From: Methylophaga sp.
GTDB taxonomy: Bacteria; Pseudomonadota; Gammaproteobacteria; Nitrosococcales; Methylophagaceae
Assembly (NCBI GenBank): GCA_026988435.1
Contig: JALSLH010000025.1
Location: 1 to 64,000, forward strand
Length of the DNA stretch: 64,000 nt
Direction: 5' to 3'
Below are positions 55,077-62,997 of this stretch, piece by piece. Positions within the stretch are counted from its first letter, which is position 1. Every line of letters starts with the position of its first letter. Both the position numbers and the translations under genes were made by a program. The notes under the pieces are model-generated. The model had not been told where the DNA came from. It worked only from the letters and a program-made list of their open reading frames with translations, and made no database searches.

Positions 55077-55826
55077 TTATTTAATCCATCCACCCGTTGC
55101 TTGTAATGGTGTTAAGCTCTTTTCTGTGTTGAGCCATGTGCTAATGGCAAGCTTATTGGCTGGTTGGCTAAGCGCAGGTAGCTGTTCTAGTGTGGCAGTA
55201 TACATACCCTTTTCAGACAATTTCATTGCGACGCGCTGAAAGCCCAGCACAACAAAATCATGGGTGAATATATGGCCATTATTTTCGCCGGCATTAACGT
55301 CACTTTTAACATCAAATCCTAGCACTGCAACATTGAGTATTAAGCTTGATGTTTGTAGTTCGGAAGTCTGATAACTGGCAGTAACTTTTCCGCTGTCAAG
55401 AGTAAGTGATAGTTTACCTGCCTTAGCACTGCTTGAAGGTAAGTTTAGTCGAGCCTGGCGACGCCATGAAGTCCATTCTTGTCCATTGAGCAACATGCCG
55501 GGCGTATACACGCTTGAAAGCTTGGATTCTCGTGCATATTGACGTTGGCGTGCACTAAATTGAGAGTTGCCAAAGGGGTCTTTCCAACCAATGTAATCCC
55601 AATAGTCGACATGAAAAGCAACGGGAATAAAGGCTGACCATAATTTAGGATTATGTTTTAGTTTGTTTAGCCATCTATCGGCAGGGGGACAGCTACTACA
55701 CCCTTCTGAGGTATAGAGTTCAATGAGCTGAGTAGGTTTGTTAGTGCTGGCAAAAGTTTGAGAAAATGTGACAGAGCAGAATACGGATAATAATACTGCA
55801 AAAATGCTACAAGTTAATATTTTCAT
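55077..55826 (-). CDS. DUF1223-family exported thioredoxin-like protein
   Basis: 249 residues with signal peptide (1-22). LIELYTSEGCSSCPPADRWL is the DUF1223 signature, with CSSC resembling a thioredoxin active site. Then HVDYWDYIGWKDPF. Members are secreted proteins of unknown redox function. Monocistronic, with the 17-bp tandem repeats in its upstream region and the FKBP gene's terminator beyond. Confidence 0.85.
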   Translation of the reverse strand: MKILTCSIFAVLLSVFCSVTFSQTFASTNKPTQLIELYTSEGCSSCPPADRWLNKLKHNPKLWSAFIPVAFHVDYWDYIGWKDPFGNSQFSARQRQYARESKLSSVYTPGMLLNGQEWTSWRRQARLNLPSSSAKAGKLSLTLDSGKVTASYQTSELQTSSLILNVAVLGFDVKSDVNAGENNGHIFTHDFVVLGFQRVAMKLSEKGMYTATLEQLPALSQPANKLAISTWLNTEKSLTPLQATGGWIK

Positions 55827-55843
55827 ATTTTACTCTCCACATT

Positions 55844-55894
55844 ATAAAATACCCAGAATGATAAAATACCTAGCAAGATAAAATACCCAGCAAG
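55844..55894. repeat. three tandem copies of a 17-bp AT-rich unit
   Basis: ATAAAATACCCAGAATG, ATAAAATACCTAGCAAG and ATAAAATACCCAGCAAG follow directly, and a fourth copy begins (ATAAAATAA) at 55895. They lie upstream of the DUF1223 gene (minus strand), where they may affect its promoter, and copy number might vary between strains. Confidence 0.7.
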
Positions 55895-55901
55895 ATAAAA
55901 T

Positions 55902-55931
55902 AAAAGTGCCAGCAAGAAAGCTGGCACTTTT
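55902..55931 (-). terminator. rho-independent terminator of the FKBP gene (probably bidirectional)
   Basis: AAAAGTGCCAGC pairs with GCTGGCACTTTT across AAGAAA. It begins 11 bases past the FKBP stop codon. The symmetrical A/T flanks give a T run in both directions. Confidence 0.85.
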
Positions 55932-55942
55932 ATTATTTGAGC

Positions 55943-56632
55943 TTATTTTGTAATTGCAATTAACTCAATGTCGAAAATTAATGTTTCATTAGGACCAATA
56001 GGTGAGTTAGGACCTGCACCTTGAGGGCCATATGCTAAATTTCCAGGAATCACAACTTCATATTTAGCGCCTTCTTTCATCATAGGTAGAATTTCTTGCC
56101 AGCCTTGAATAACACCTTTTACAGGGAATGTTGCAGGTTCACCACGATCATAAGAGCTATCAAACACTGTGCCGTCTAATAAAGTGCCTTTATAGTGTGC
56201 AATAACTTTATCTTCTGCGGTTGGTTTTGCGCCGTCACCTTCTTTAAGAACACGGTATTGTAAGCCACTAGCAGTAGTGATTACGCCATCTTTTTTAGCA
56301 TTTTCATCCATATAGGCTTGTGATGCTTGTTGCTTTTTATTCATGACTTCTGCCATTTCAGCTGCTTTCTTTTGTTGGAATACGCCAATAACTTTGCCAG
56401 CTTCTTCTTGGCTAAGCTGTGGTTGTTTGCCTGCAAACATATCAGCAACACCAGCAGTGAATGCATCCATTTCTAAATCAACGCCTTCAGCCATCATGTT
56501 TTGTCCAACTTGAATACCAAAGATATAACTTAGTTTTTGTTGTTCTGTGTCTAACGTTGCGGCGTTTGTATCAGCCATTGCATGTGCTCCAAAAAATAAA
56601 AAGGGGATAAGTATGAGAGATTTTAAATTCAT
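55943..56632 (-). CDS. fkpA: FKBP-type peptidyl-prolyl isomerase (FkpA/Mip type), exported
   Basis: 229 residues. Signal peptide 1-20 (FGAHAMA). N-terminal dimerisation helix domain (about 25-115, LSYIFGIQVGQNMMAEG). C-terminal FKBP domain (about 120-228, VIAHYKGTLLDGTVFDSSYDR, FDIELIAI). It folds periplasmic or outer-membrane proteins. Monocistronic with its own terminator. Confidence 0.92.
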   Translation of the reverse strand: MNLKSLILIPFLFFGAHAMADTNAATLDTEQQKLSYIFGIQVGQNMMAEGVDLEMDAFTAGVADMFAGKQPQLSQEEAGKVIGVFQQKKAAEMAEVMNKKQQASQAYMDENAKKDGVITTASGLQYRVLKEGDGAKPTAEDKVIAHYKGTLLDGTVFDSSYDRGEPATFPVKGVIQGWQEILPMMKEGAKYEVVIPGNLAYGPQGAGPNSPIGPNETLIFDIELIAITK

Positions 56633-56811
56633 TTATGTGCTCTTTTAAATAGTAAATTAAGTTAATAATGCGATCATCACTTTAAATGATGTTGGCATAT
56701 TAGTAAGCGAAACAGTTAAAAAGTTCAGCAATTGCAAATTATCTCATAAAAATGATGGCAATTGATAGCTCTCAAGTGGGTAAGTTTACTCCGAATATCT
56801 GACTTTTAGAC

Positions 56812-56840
56812 TTGGTTATTATTTTAATTGGTACTATAAT
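56812..56840 (+). promoter_or_regulatory. sigma-70 promoter of the suf operon
   Basis: TTGGTT (56812-56817) and TATAAT (56835-56840) are 17 bases apart, an excellent match. Transcription should start near 56847, 16 bases before the sufR start codon at 56863. Confidence 0.75.
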
Positions 56841-56850
56841 AGTCCTATTA
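56837..56850. promoter_or_regulatory. 14-bp palindrome over the suf -10 box and start site, likely SufR operator
   Basis: TAATAGTCCTATTA is a perfect inverted repeat (TAATAG-TC-CTATTA) overlapping the -10 box. An Rrf2 regulator bound here would block transcription, so autoregulation by the first gene of the operon is likely. It differs from classic IscR type 1 boxes. Confidence 0.55.
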
Positions 56851-56862
56851 GGAGATATTCAT

Positions 56863-57333
56863 ATGTTACGCATGAGTAAATTAACAGATTACGGCATTGT
56901 TTTGATGAGTTATCTAGCATCGAAAACATACCAGCAACATAGCGCACACACCTTATCTGAATCGGTAAATATGCCGTTGCCGACAGTCCGTAAAGTATTG
57001 AAGGCATTATCAGCTAGTGGATTATTAACCTCTGAACGTGGTGCGCAAGGTGGTTACAATTTGAGCCGAAATCCAAAACAAATATCGGTTGCTGAAATTA
57101 TTGCAGCCATTGAAGGTCCGATTGCGCTGACCGAATGTGTTAGTGATGAAAGTCATTGTGAACAAGAAGCACATTGTGATGTGCAAACAAATTGGACGCG
57201 CATTAATAACGCGGTTTTCCATGCATTAGATGAAGTAAAACTATCTGATATGTTGGTACCACAATCCTCAGGCGTAAGCCCAATACATTTTTATCCATCA
57301 GAAAATTCACAAAGTGGTGAACTACATGCCTGA
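56863..57333 (+). CDS. sufR: SufR-like Rrf2-family regulator of the SUF operon
   Basis: 156 residues from the ATG at 56863 ([19 protein letters not shown] upstream). Winged helix 1-85 ([19 protein letters not shown]). Three cysteines near 100-118 ([13 protein letters not shown]) probably bind an Fe-S cluster. Belongs to the proteobacterial SUF-regulator branch of Rrf2, not to the cyanobacterial SufR. First gene of sufR-B-C-D-S-U-T and overlaps sufB by 8 bases. Confidence 0.9.
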   Translation: MLRMSKLTDYGIVLMSYLASKTYQQHSAHTLSESVNMPLPTVRKVLKALSASGLLTSERGAQGGYNLSRNPKQISVAEIIAAIEGPIALTECVSDESHCEQEAHCDVQTNWTRINNAVFHALDEVKLSDMLVPQSSGVSPIHFYPSENSQSGELHA

Positions 57334-58777
57334 ACAAGAACTAAAACAGATAGATGACGTACTCGATACTGATTATCAGGCGGGATTCGTTACGGATATT
57401 GAAGCAGATACCTTTTTACCGGGTTTAACTGAACAAACGGTTCGTGATATTTCACGCATTAAAGGCGAGCCGGAGTTTTTGTTAGAGTGGCGTTTGCAGG
57501 CCTACCATCATTGGTTGACCCTTGAAACACCTGAATGGGCGCATGTTAGCTATCCTGAAATCGACTATCAATCGATCAGTTATTATTCATCGCCAAAACA
57601 AAAGAAAGATGGGCCTAAGAGTTTAGATGAAGTTGATCCGGAATTATTGCGGACCTATGAAAAATTAGGTGTGCCCCTTGATGAGCGTGCACGATTAGCC
57701 GGTGTGGCAGTTGATGCCGTATTTGATAGTGTCTCTGTTGCCAACACCTTTCAAGATAAATTGGCAGAAGACGGCATTATTTTTATGCCATTTTCAAAAG
57801 CGGTACATGAGCACCCCGAGCTGATAAAGAAATATTTAGGCAGTGTAGTCCCTTATAAAGATAATTTTTATGCGGCGTTAAATTCAGCTGTATTTAGTGA
57901 TGGTTCATTTGTCTATATTCCTAAGGGTGTACGTTGCCCAATGGAGCTATCAACCTATTTCCGTATTAATGCGGCTAATACAGGGCAGTTTGAACGTACA
58001 TTGATTATTGCTGATGATGATGCTTATGTTAGTTATTTAGAAGGTTGTACGGCACCGATGCGTGATGAAAATCAGTTGCATGCCGCCGTAGTGGAATTAG
58101 TGGCACATGATCGTGCTGAAATTAAATATTCAACGGTACAGAACTGGTATCCCGGTGATGAAAATGGTGTTGGTGGTATTTTTAATTTTGTAACAAAACG
58201 TGCCGCATGCCGAGGTGAAAGCTCAAAAGTATCGTGGACACAAGTAGAAACAGGTTCTGCAATTACTTGGAAGTATCCCAGCATTATATTGCAAGGTGAT
58301 AATTCAGTAGGTGAATTCTACTCAGTGGCTGTGACCAATAATATGCAGCAGGCTGATACGGGCACCAAGATGATTCATCTTGGTAAAAATACTAGTTCAA
58401 CTATTATTTCTAAGGGTATATCAGCTGGGCGCTCACAAAATGCTTACCGTGGTTTAGTGCGTGTTGGACCCAATGCAGAAAATGCTCGAAATTATACTGA
58501 ATGTGATTCTTTATTGATGGGTGATCAGTGTGGTGCACATACTTTCCCGTATATAGAGGTGAAGAATCCAACAGCACACGTTGAACATGAAGCCTCAACT
58601 TCAAAAATAAGTGAAGATCAGCTGTTTTATTGTAAACAGCGTGGTCTCGATGTCGAAGATGCCGTATCGATGATTGTAAATGGTTTTTGCAAGCAGGTAA
58701 TGCGTCAATTACCGATGGAGTTTGCTGTTGAGGCTCAGAACCTGCTTGGTTTATCACTTGAAGGATCGGTTGGTTAG
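57326..58777 (+). CDS. sufB: SufB, Fe-S cluster assembly scaffold
   Basis: 483 residues from the ATG at 57326 (MPEQELKQ); the open frame begins 4 codons earlier. With SufC and SufD it forms the scaffold on which clusters are built from SufS sulfur. Conserved parts: [32 protein letters not shown], and the C-terminal [17 protein letters not shown]. Confidence 0.96.
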   Translation: MPEQELKQIDDVLDTDYQAGFVTDIEADTFLPGLTEQTVRDISRIKGEPEFLLEWRLQAYHHWLTLETPEWAHVSYPEIDYQSISYYSSPKQKKDGPKSLDEVDPELLRTYEKLGVPLDERARLAGVAVDAVFDSVSVANTFQDKLAEDGIIFMPFSKAVHEHPELIKKYLGSVVPYKDNFYAALNSAVFSDGSFVYIPKGVRCPMELSTYFRINAANTGQFERTLIIADDDAYVSYLEGCTAPMRDENQLHAAVVELVAHDRAEIKYSTVQNWYPGDENGVGGIFNFVTKRAACRGESSKVSWTQVETGSAITWKYPSIILQGDNSVGEFYSVAVTNNMQQADTGTKMIHLGKNTSSTIISKGISAGRSQNAYRGLVRVGPNAENARNYTECDSLLMGDQCGAHTFPYIEVKNPTAHVEHEASTSKISEDQLFYCKQRGLDVEDAVSMIVNGFCKQVMRQLPMEFAVEAQNLLGLSLEGSVG

Positions 58778-58788
58778 TTAAGCTTATT

Positions 58789-58899
58789 GTCATTCTCGAG
58801 ATCTTTTATCGGGAATCTATGGATAAGTGATGTGAAATAGTGCTTAGATGATTATTTAAGCAAATAGTTAGATCCCCGATAAAAGATCTCGGGGATGAC
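58789..58899. repeat. imperfect inverted-repeat element between sufB and sufC
   Basis: The left arm (58789-58819, GTCATTCTCGAGATCTTTTA and so on) and the right arm (58869-58899) are inverted copies of 31 bases with a few mismatches around a 49-base AT-rich middle. The arms resemble the half-element at 10121-10150. The RNA would form a long hairpin inside the suf mRNA, so it may separate sufB expression from sufCDSUT. Confidence 0.75.
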
Positions 58900-58921
58900 G
58901 ATTTAAATAAAGAGATTATAA

Positions 58922-59683
58922 ATGTTAGAAATTAAAAACCTTCATGCCAGCATTGATGGCAAAGAAATATTACGTGGTATTAATTTAACGGTTAATGCAG
59001 GCGAAGTGCACGCTATTATGGGGCCAAATGGTGCTGGCAAAAGTACCTTGTCAAATGTACTTGCAGGGCGAGATGGTTATGAAATAACGCAAGGAACAGT
59101 CACCTATAAAGGTGAAGATTTATTGGAATTAAAAGCAGAAGAGCGTGCCCAACGAGGTGTGTTTTTAGCTTTTCAATATCCAGTTGAAATTCCGGGTGTT
59201 AGTAATATCTATTTACTTAAAGCCGCGCTAAATGCCGTACGTAAATATCAAGGTTTAGATGATCTTGATGCCATCGACTTTTTAAGTTTAGTTCGTAGCA
59301 AACTAGAATTAGTAAAAATGGATGAAGAATTTTTGCATCGGGGCGTTAATGAAGGCTTCTCTGGAGGTGAAAAGAAACGCAATGAAATTTTGCAAATGGC
59401 ATTATTAGAACCTTCACTAGCGATTTTAGATGAAACAGACTCTGGCTTAGATATTGATGCCTTAAAAACCGTATCAGATGGTGTAAATGCCTTACGTTCA
59501 GCAGACCGCTCAATTGTAATGATCACTCACTATCAACGTTTGCTTGATTATATTGTGCCTGATTATGTGCATGTTTTATCGAATGGACAGATTGTTAAAT
59601 CGGGCGATAAAGAGTTAGCAAAAGAATTAGAAGCTAAAGGTTACAGCTGGATCCATAGTTCGCCTGAAGGTCAACCAGCATGA
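58922..59683 (+). CDS. sufC: SufC, ABC-type ATPase of the SufBCD complex
   Basis: 253 residues. Walker A GPNGAGKST, signature FSGGEKKRNE, Walker B LAILDETDSGLD. A soluble ABC ATPase that drives shape changes in SufBD. Weak AAAGAG ribosome site about 9 bases upstream, after the inverted repeat. Confidence 0.97.
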   Translation: MLEIKNLHASIDGKEILRGINLTVNAGEVHAIMGPNGAGKSTLSNVLAGRDGYEITQGTVTYKGEDLLELKAEERAQRGVFLAFQYPVEIPGVSNIYLLKAALNAVRKYQGLDDLDAIDFLSLVRSKLELVKMDEEFLHRGVNEGFSGGEKKRNEILQMALLEPSLAILDETDSGLDIDALKTVSDGVNALRSADRSIVMITHYQRLLDYIVPDYVHVLSNGQIVKSGDKELAKELEAKGYSWIHSSPEGQPA

Positions 59684-60984
59684 AGCAACTGACTGATCTA
59701 GCGACACCCTTTGCTAGTATTGCTGAAACTAATCAGCTTGTCGGCGATGATTTGACGTGGCTGAAAGACTTGCGCTTACAAGCATTAAATCAATTTAATG
59801 AAAATGGTTTGCCTGCAAAAAAACAAGAAGACTGGAAATACACTAGTTTATGGGCATTATCACAGCAAGAATTTAATCATAACGCGGAAATAAATACGCT
59901 TACTGCAACGCAATGTGATCAATCAGCATTATTAAATGACAGCTACCGAGTGGTCATTGTTGATGGTATATTTTCAGAACAGTATTCTCAGCTCTCAGAA
60001 TTACAAAACGGCTTAACCATTAGCCCATTATCTTATGGTCTAAAACACATTCAATCATACCTCGGCCAGCAACTTGATATTGAAAAAGAAGGCTTAAATG
60101 CGCTGAATACCTTATTAATGAATGATGGCGTAGTAATTACTGTTGACACTAATATTAGTGTATCAAAACCGATTGAAATATTAGTTGTGAACACAGGCAA
60201 TACAGATAATCTAGCAACACATTTACGCCATGTCATTGTGCTGTCAGAAAACAGCAAAGCAACGGTAATTGAGCATTATGTGGGTTTAACAGAGGCTAGC
60301 TCATTGACTAATGTTGTCAGTGAAGTGGTTTTGGCAGAAAGTGCCGAATTGAATCACTATAAATTACAACAAGAATCATCTAATGCAACACATATTGCAA
60401 CCTTAGCGACTAAACAAGCTGCCCATAGCCAGTGGAAAACCAATAGTATTTCACTTGGTGCAAAATTAGCCAGAAATGATGTGCATACTCAGTTATTAGG
60501 TGAACACGCACATGTGGTGATGGATGGTTTATATTTGCCGATTAATGATCAACATGTTGATTTTCATACTCGAATTGACCATATTGTACCGAATACGACC
60601 AGTGAAGAATTATTCAAAGGTGTTATTGATGATAATGCGCATGGTGTATTCAATGGCAAGGTTATTGTACATAAAGATGCCCAAAAAACAGATTCTAACC
60701 AGCAAAATCACAATTTATTATTATCACGACGTTGCGAAATTGATAGTAAGCCAGAATTAGAAATTTACGCCGATGATGTTAAGTGTGCTCATGGTAGTAC
60801 GGTGGGTCAAATGAATGAAGATCATTTGTTCTTTTTACGTGCACGAGGATTGGACGAGGTCAGTGCACGTAGCTTATTAACCTATGCGTTTGCTGTTGAA
60901 GTATTAGAGCGGATCCCTGCTAATGATATCCGTCAGGCATTGTCTGCTGTGATCGAAAAACGCTTGCCGCAAGGTGGCAACTAA
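59680..60984 (+). CDS. sufD: SufD, SufBCD scaffold partner
   Basis: 434 residues, SufB-like beta helix. Conserved end part DDVKCAHGSTVGQMNEDHLFFLRARGL (given in part as CAHGSTVGQ and FFLRARGL) with the Cys/His pair of SufD. Overlaps sufC by 4 bases and abuts sufS. Confidence 0.95.
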   Translation: MKQLTDLATPFASIAETNQLVGDDLTWLKDLRLQALNQFNENGLPAKKQEDWKYTSLWALSQQEFNHNAEINTLTATQCDQSALLNDSYRVVIVDGIFSEQYSQLSELQNGLTISPLSYGLKHIQSYLGQQLDIEKEGLNALNTLLMNDGVVITVDTNISVSKPIEILVVNTGNTDNLATHLRHVIVLSENSKATVIEHYVGLTEASSLTNVVSEVVLAESAELNHYKLQQESSNATHIATLATKQAAHSQWKTNSISLGAKLARNDVHTQLLGEHAHVVMDGLYLPINDQHVDFHTRIDHIVPNTTSEELFKGVIDDNAHGVFNGKVIVHKDAQKTDSNQQNHNLLLSRRCEIDSKPELEIYADDVKCAHGSTVGQMNEDHLFFLRARGLDEVSARSLLTYAFAVEVLERIPANDIRQALSAVIEKRLPQGGN

Positions 60985-62202
60985 ATGTTAGATTTACAGA
61001 CAATCAGAAATGACTTCCCTATTCTTGATCAAGAGGTTAATGGTTTTCCTCTAGTCTATTTAGATAATGCTGCCAGCAGTCAGAAACCCATTCAAGTAAT
61101 TGATGCAGTAGCGAATTATTATCGACACGATAATGCGAACGTACATCGTGGTGTACATAAATTAAGTCAGCGAGCGACGGATGCGTATGAAGGTTCGCGT
61201 AGCAAGGTGCGCGGCTTTTTAAATGCAAAATCTGATAAAGAAATAATCTTTGTTCGTGGCGCAACCGAAGCGATTAATTTAATTGCCCAAAGTTTTGTTC
61301 GGCCTAAACTTAATGCCGGTGATGAAATTGTTATTAGCCATATGGAACATCACGCTAATATCGTGCCGTGGCAGATATTATGTGAGCAAACTGGTGCTAG
61401 TTTAAAAATTATTCCGATGACAACCGCGGGTGAACTAGATTTATCGACAATTGATGAATTGCTGAACGATCGTACTAAGATCTTAGCCGTAGGGCATGTA
61501 TCAAATGCTTTGGGTACGATAAACCCAATCAAAGATCTGATCAAAAAAGCCCATGCTAAAGATATTCCAGTATTGATCGATGGTGCCCAAGCCGTACCGC
61601 ATATGATAGTGGACGTGCAAGACTTAGAGTGTGATTTTTATGTGTTTTCAGGTCACAAAATGTTTGCACCAACAGGTATTGGTGCCTTGTATGGTAAGCA
61701 GGATTTACTAGAAGCAATGCCACCATGGCAGGGTGGCGGCGATATGATCTTATCGGTCAGTTTTGAACACACGCAATACAATGAATTGCCCTATAAGTTT
61801 GAAGCGGGTACACCTAATATTGCCGGTGCGATCGGAATGGGGGCTGCAATTGATTATATGCAAGGCCTAGGTATTGCTAATTTAGCTCAGCATGAACATG
61901 CGTTATTGGTGGCTGCAACAGAAAAAGTAACGGCATTGGATGGCGTGCAGATTATTGGTACAGCTAAACAAAAAGCCAGTGTGTTGTCGTTTATGATTGA
62001 AGGTGTGCACCCGCATGATGTCGGTACGATTTTCGATCAACAAGGCGTGGCGATTCGTACAGGCCATCACTGTGCACAACCGGTGATGCAGTTTTTTGGC
62101 ATACCCGCAACTGCACGAGCTTCATTTGCATTTTACAATACGATGGAAGAGGTGGATGCACTGGTTGATGGCATTAAAAAAGTACAGGAGCTTTTTGCAT
62201 GA
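60985..62202 (+). CDS. sufS: SufS, cysteine desulfurase
   Basis: 405 residues, PLP enzyme of group II. PLP lysine in FSGHKMFAPTGIG, active-site cysteine in RTGHHCAQPVM. It gives sulfur to SufU. Overlaps sufU by 4 bases. Confidence 0.96.
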   Translation: MLDLQTIRNDFPILDQEVNGFPLVYLDNAASSQKPIQVIDAVANYYRHDNANVHRGVHKLSQRATDAYEGSRSKVRGFLNAKSDKEIIFVRGATEAINLIAQSFVRPKLNAGDEIVISHMEHHANIVPWQILCEQTGASLKIIPMTTAGELDLSTIDELLNDRTKILAVGHVSNALGTINPIKDLIKKAHAKDIPVLIDGAQAVPHMIVDVQDLECDFYVFSGHKMFAPTGIGALYGKQDLLEAMPPWQGGGDMILSVSFEHTQYNELPYKFEAGTPNIAGAIGMGAAIDYMQGLGIANLAQHEHALLVAATEKVTALDGVQIIGTAKQKASVLSFMIEGVHPHDVGTIFDQQGVAIRTGHHCAQPVMQFFGIPATARASFAFYNTMEEVDALVDGIKKVQELFA

Positions 62203-62651
62203 GCAGCGCAGACTTAAGAGATCTTTATCAACAAGTGATTATGGATCACAATAAAAAACCCCGTAATTTCCGTGAAATGGAAGATGCGAATCATTTAGCG
62301 CATGGTAATAACCCATTATGTGGTGACGCCTTGGTGGTGTTTGTGAAGCTTGATGGTGATGTGATTGAAGATCTTAGTTTTCAAGGTAGTGGCTGTGCAA
62401 TTTCAGTGGCTTCAGCATCATTGATGACAGAAACATTAAAAGGCAAAACCTTAGAGCAAGCTGAGCATATTTATCAGCAAATGCATAAGCAGTTAACGGG
62501 TGAAGAATTTGATCACGCTGCCTTAGGAAAGCTAGAGGTATTGGGCGGGGTTAAAGAATTCCCTGCACGTGTTAAGTGTGCAACATTATCGTGGCATACC
62601 ATGCATGCCGCGATGGATAATGATCACGATATTTCAGTATCGACAGAATAA
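62199..62651 (+). CDS. sufU: SufU, zinc-dependent sulfurtransferase/scaffold
   Basis: 150 residues of the IscU fold. Cysteines in NPLCGD, GSGCAIS and RVKCATLSW. The insertion before the third cysteine (GKLEVLGGVKEFPARVKC) marks SufU rather than IscU. It takes the place of SufE here: no sufE is found in the operon. Confidence 0.92.
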   Translation: MSSADLRDLYQQVIMDHNKKPRNFREMEDANHLAHGNNPLCGDALVVFVKLDGDVIEDLSFQGSGCAISVASASLMTETLKGKTLEQAEHIYQQMHKQLTGEEFDHAALGKLEVLGGVKEFPARVKCATLSWHTMHAAMDNDHDISVSTE

Positions 62652-62664
62652 GGCAGGCAATACA

Positions 62665-62997
62665 ATGAGTGAACATTATTTCGAGATTACAGCTGACGAA
62701 CTGAAAGATGACGTGATTGAGATGTTAAAAACTATCTACGATCCAGAAATCCCCGTCAATATTTATGAGTTGGGCTTAATTTATGATATCGACATTGATG
62801 ATGATAAAAATGTGGCGATCAATATGACGCTAACAGCCCCGGGCTGCCCAGTGGCGCAATCATTCCCGGGTGATATTGAAGCTAAAGTATCAACCGTGCC
62901 AAACGTAAATACGGTTAAGGTCGAGTTAGTATGGGAGCCGCCTTGGACTAAAGATCAAATGAGCGAAGCGGCCCAACTACAATTAGGCATGTTCTAA
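62665..62997 (+). CDS. sufT: SufT, MIP18/DUF59-family Fe-S maturation factor
   Basis: 110 residues from the ATG at 62665 (MSEHYFEITADEL); the open frame begins further up inside sufU on a GTG, but the spaced AAGGCAGG ribosome site supports 62665. DUF59 motifs YDPEIPVNIYELGLIYDI and TAPGCPVAQSFP with its Cys. Needed under high demand for Fe-S clusters in other bacteria. It ends 4 bases into the convergent gene. Confidence 0.92.
   Translation: MSEHYFEITADELKDDVIEMLKTIYDPEIPVNIYELGLIYDIDIDDDKNVAINMTLTAPGCPVAQSFPGDIEAKVSTVPNVNTVKVELVWEPPWTKDQMSEAAQLQLGMF

Noticed and set aside
55844-55894. Short tandem repeats as a CRISPR array
   Set aside because: Units of 17 bp abut without unique spacers and no cas genes are near.
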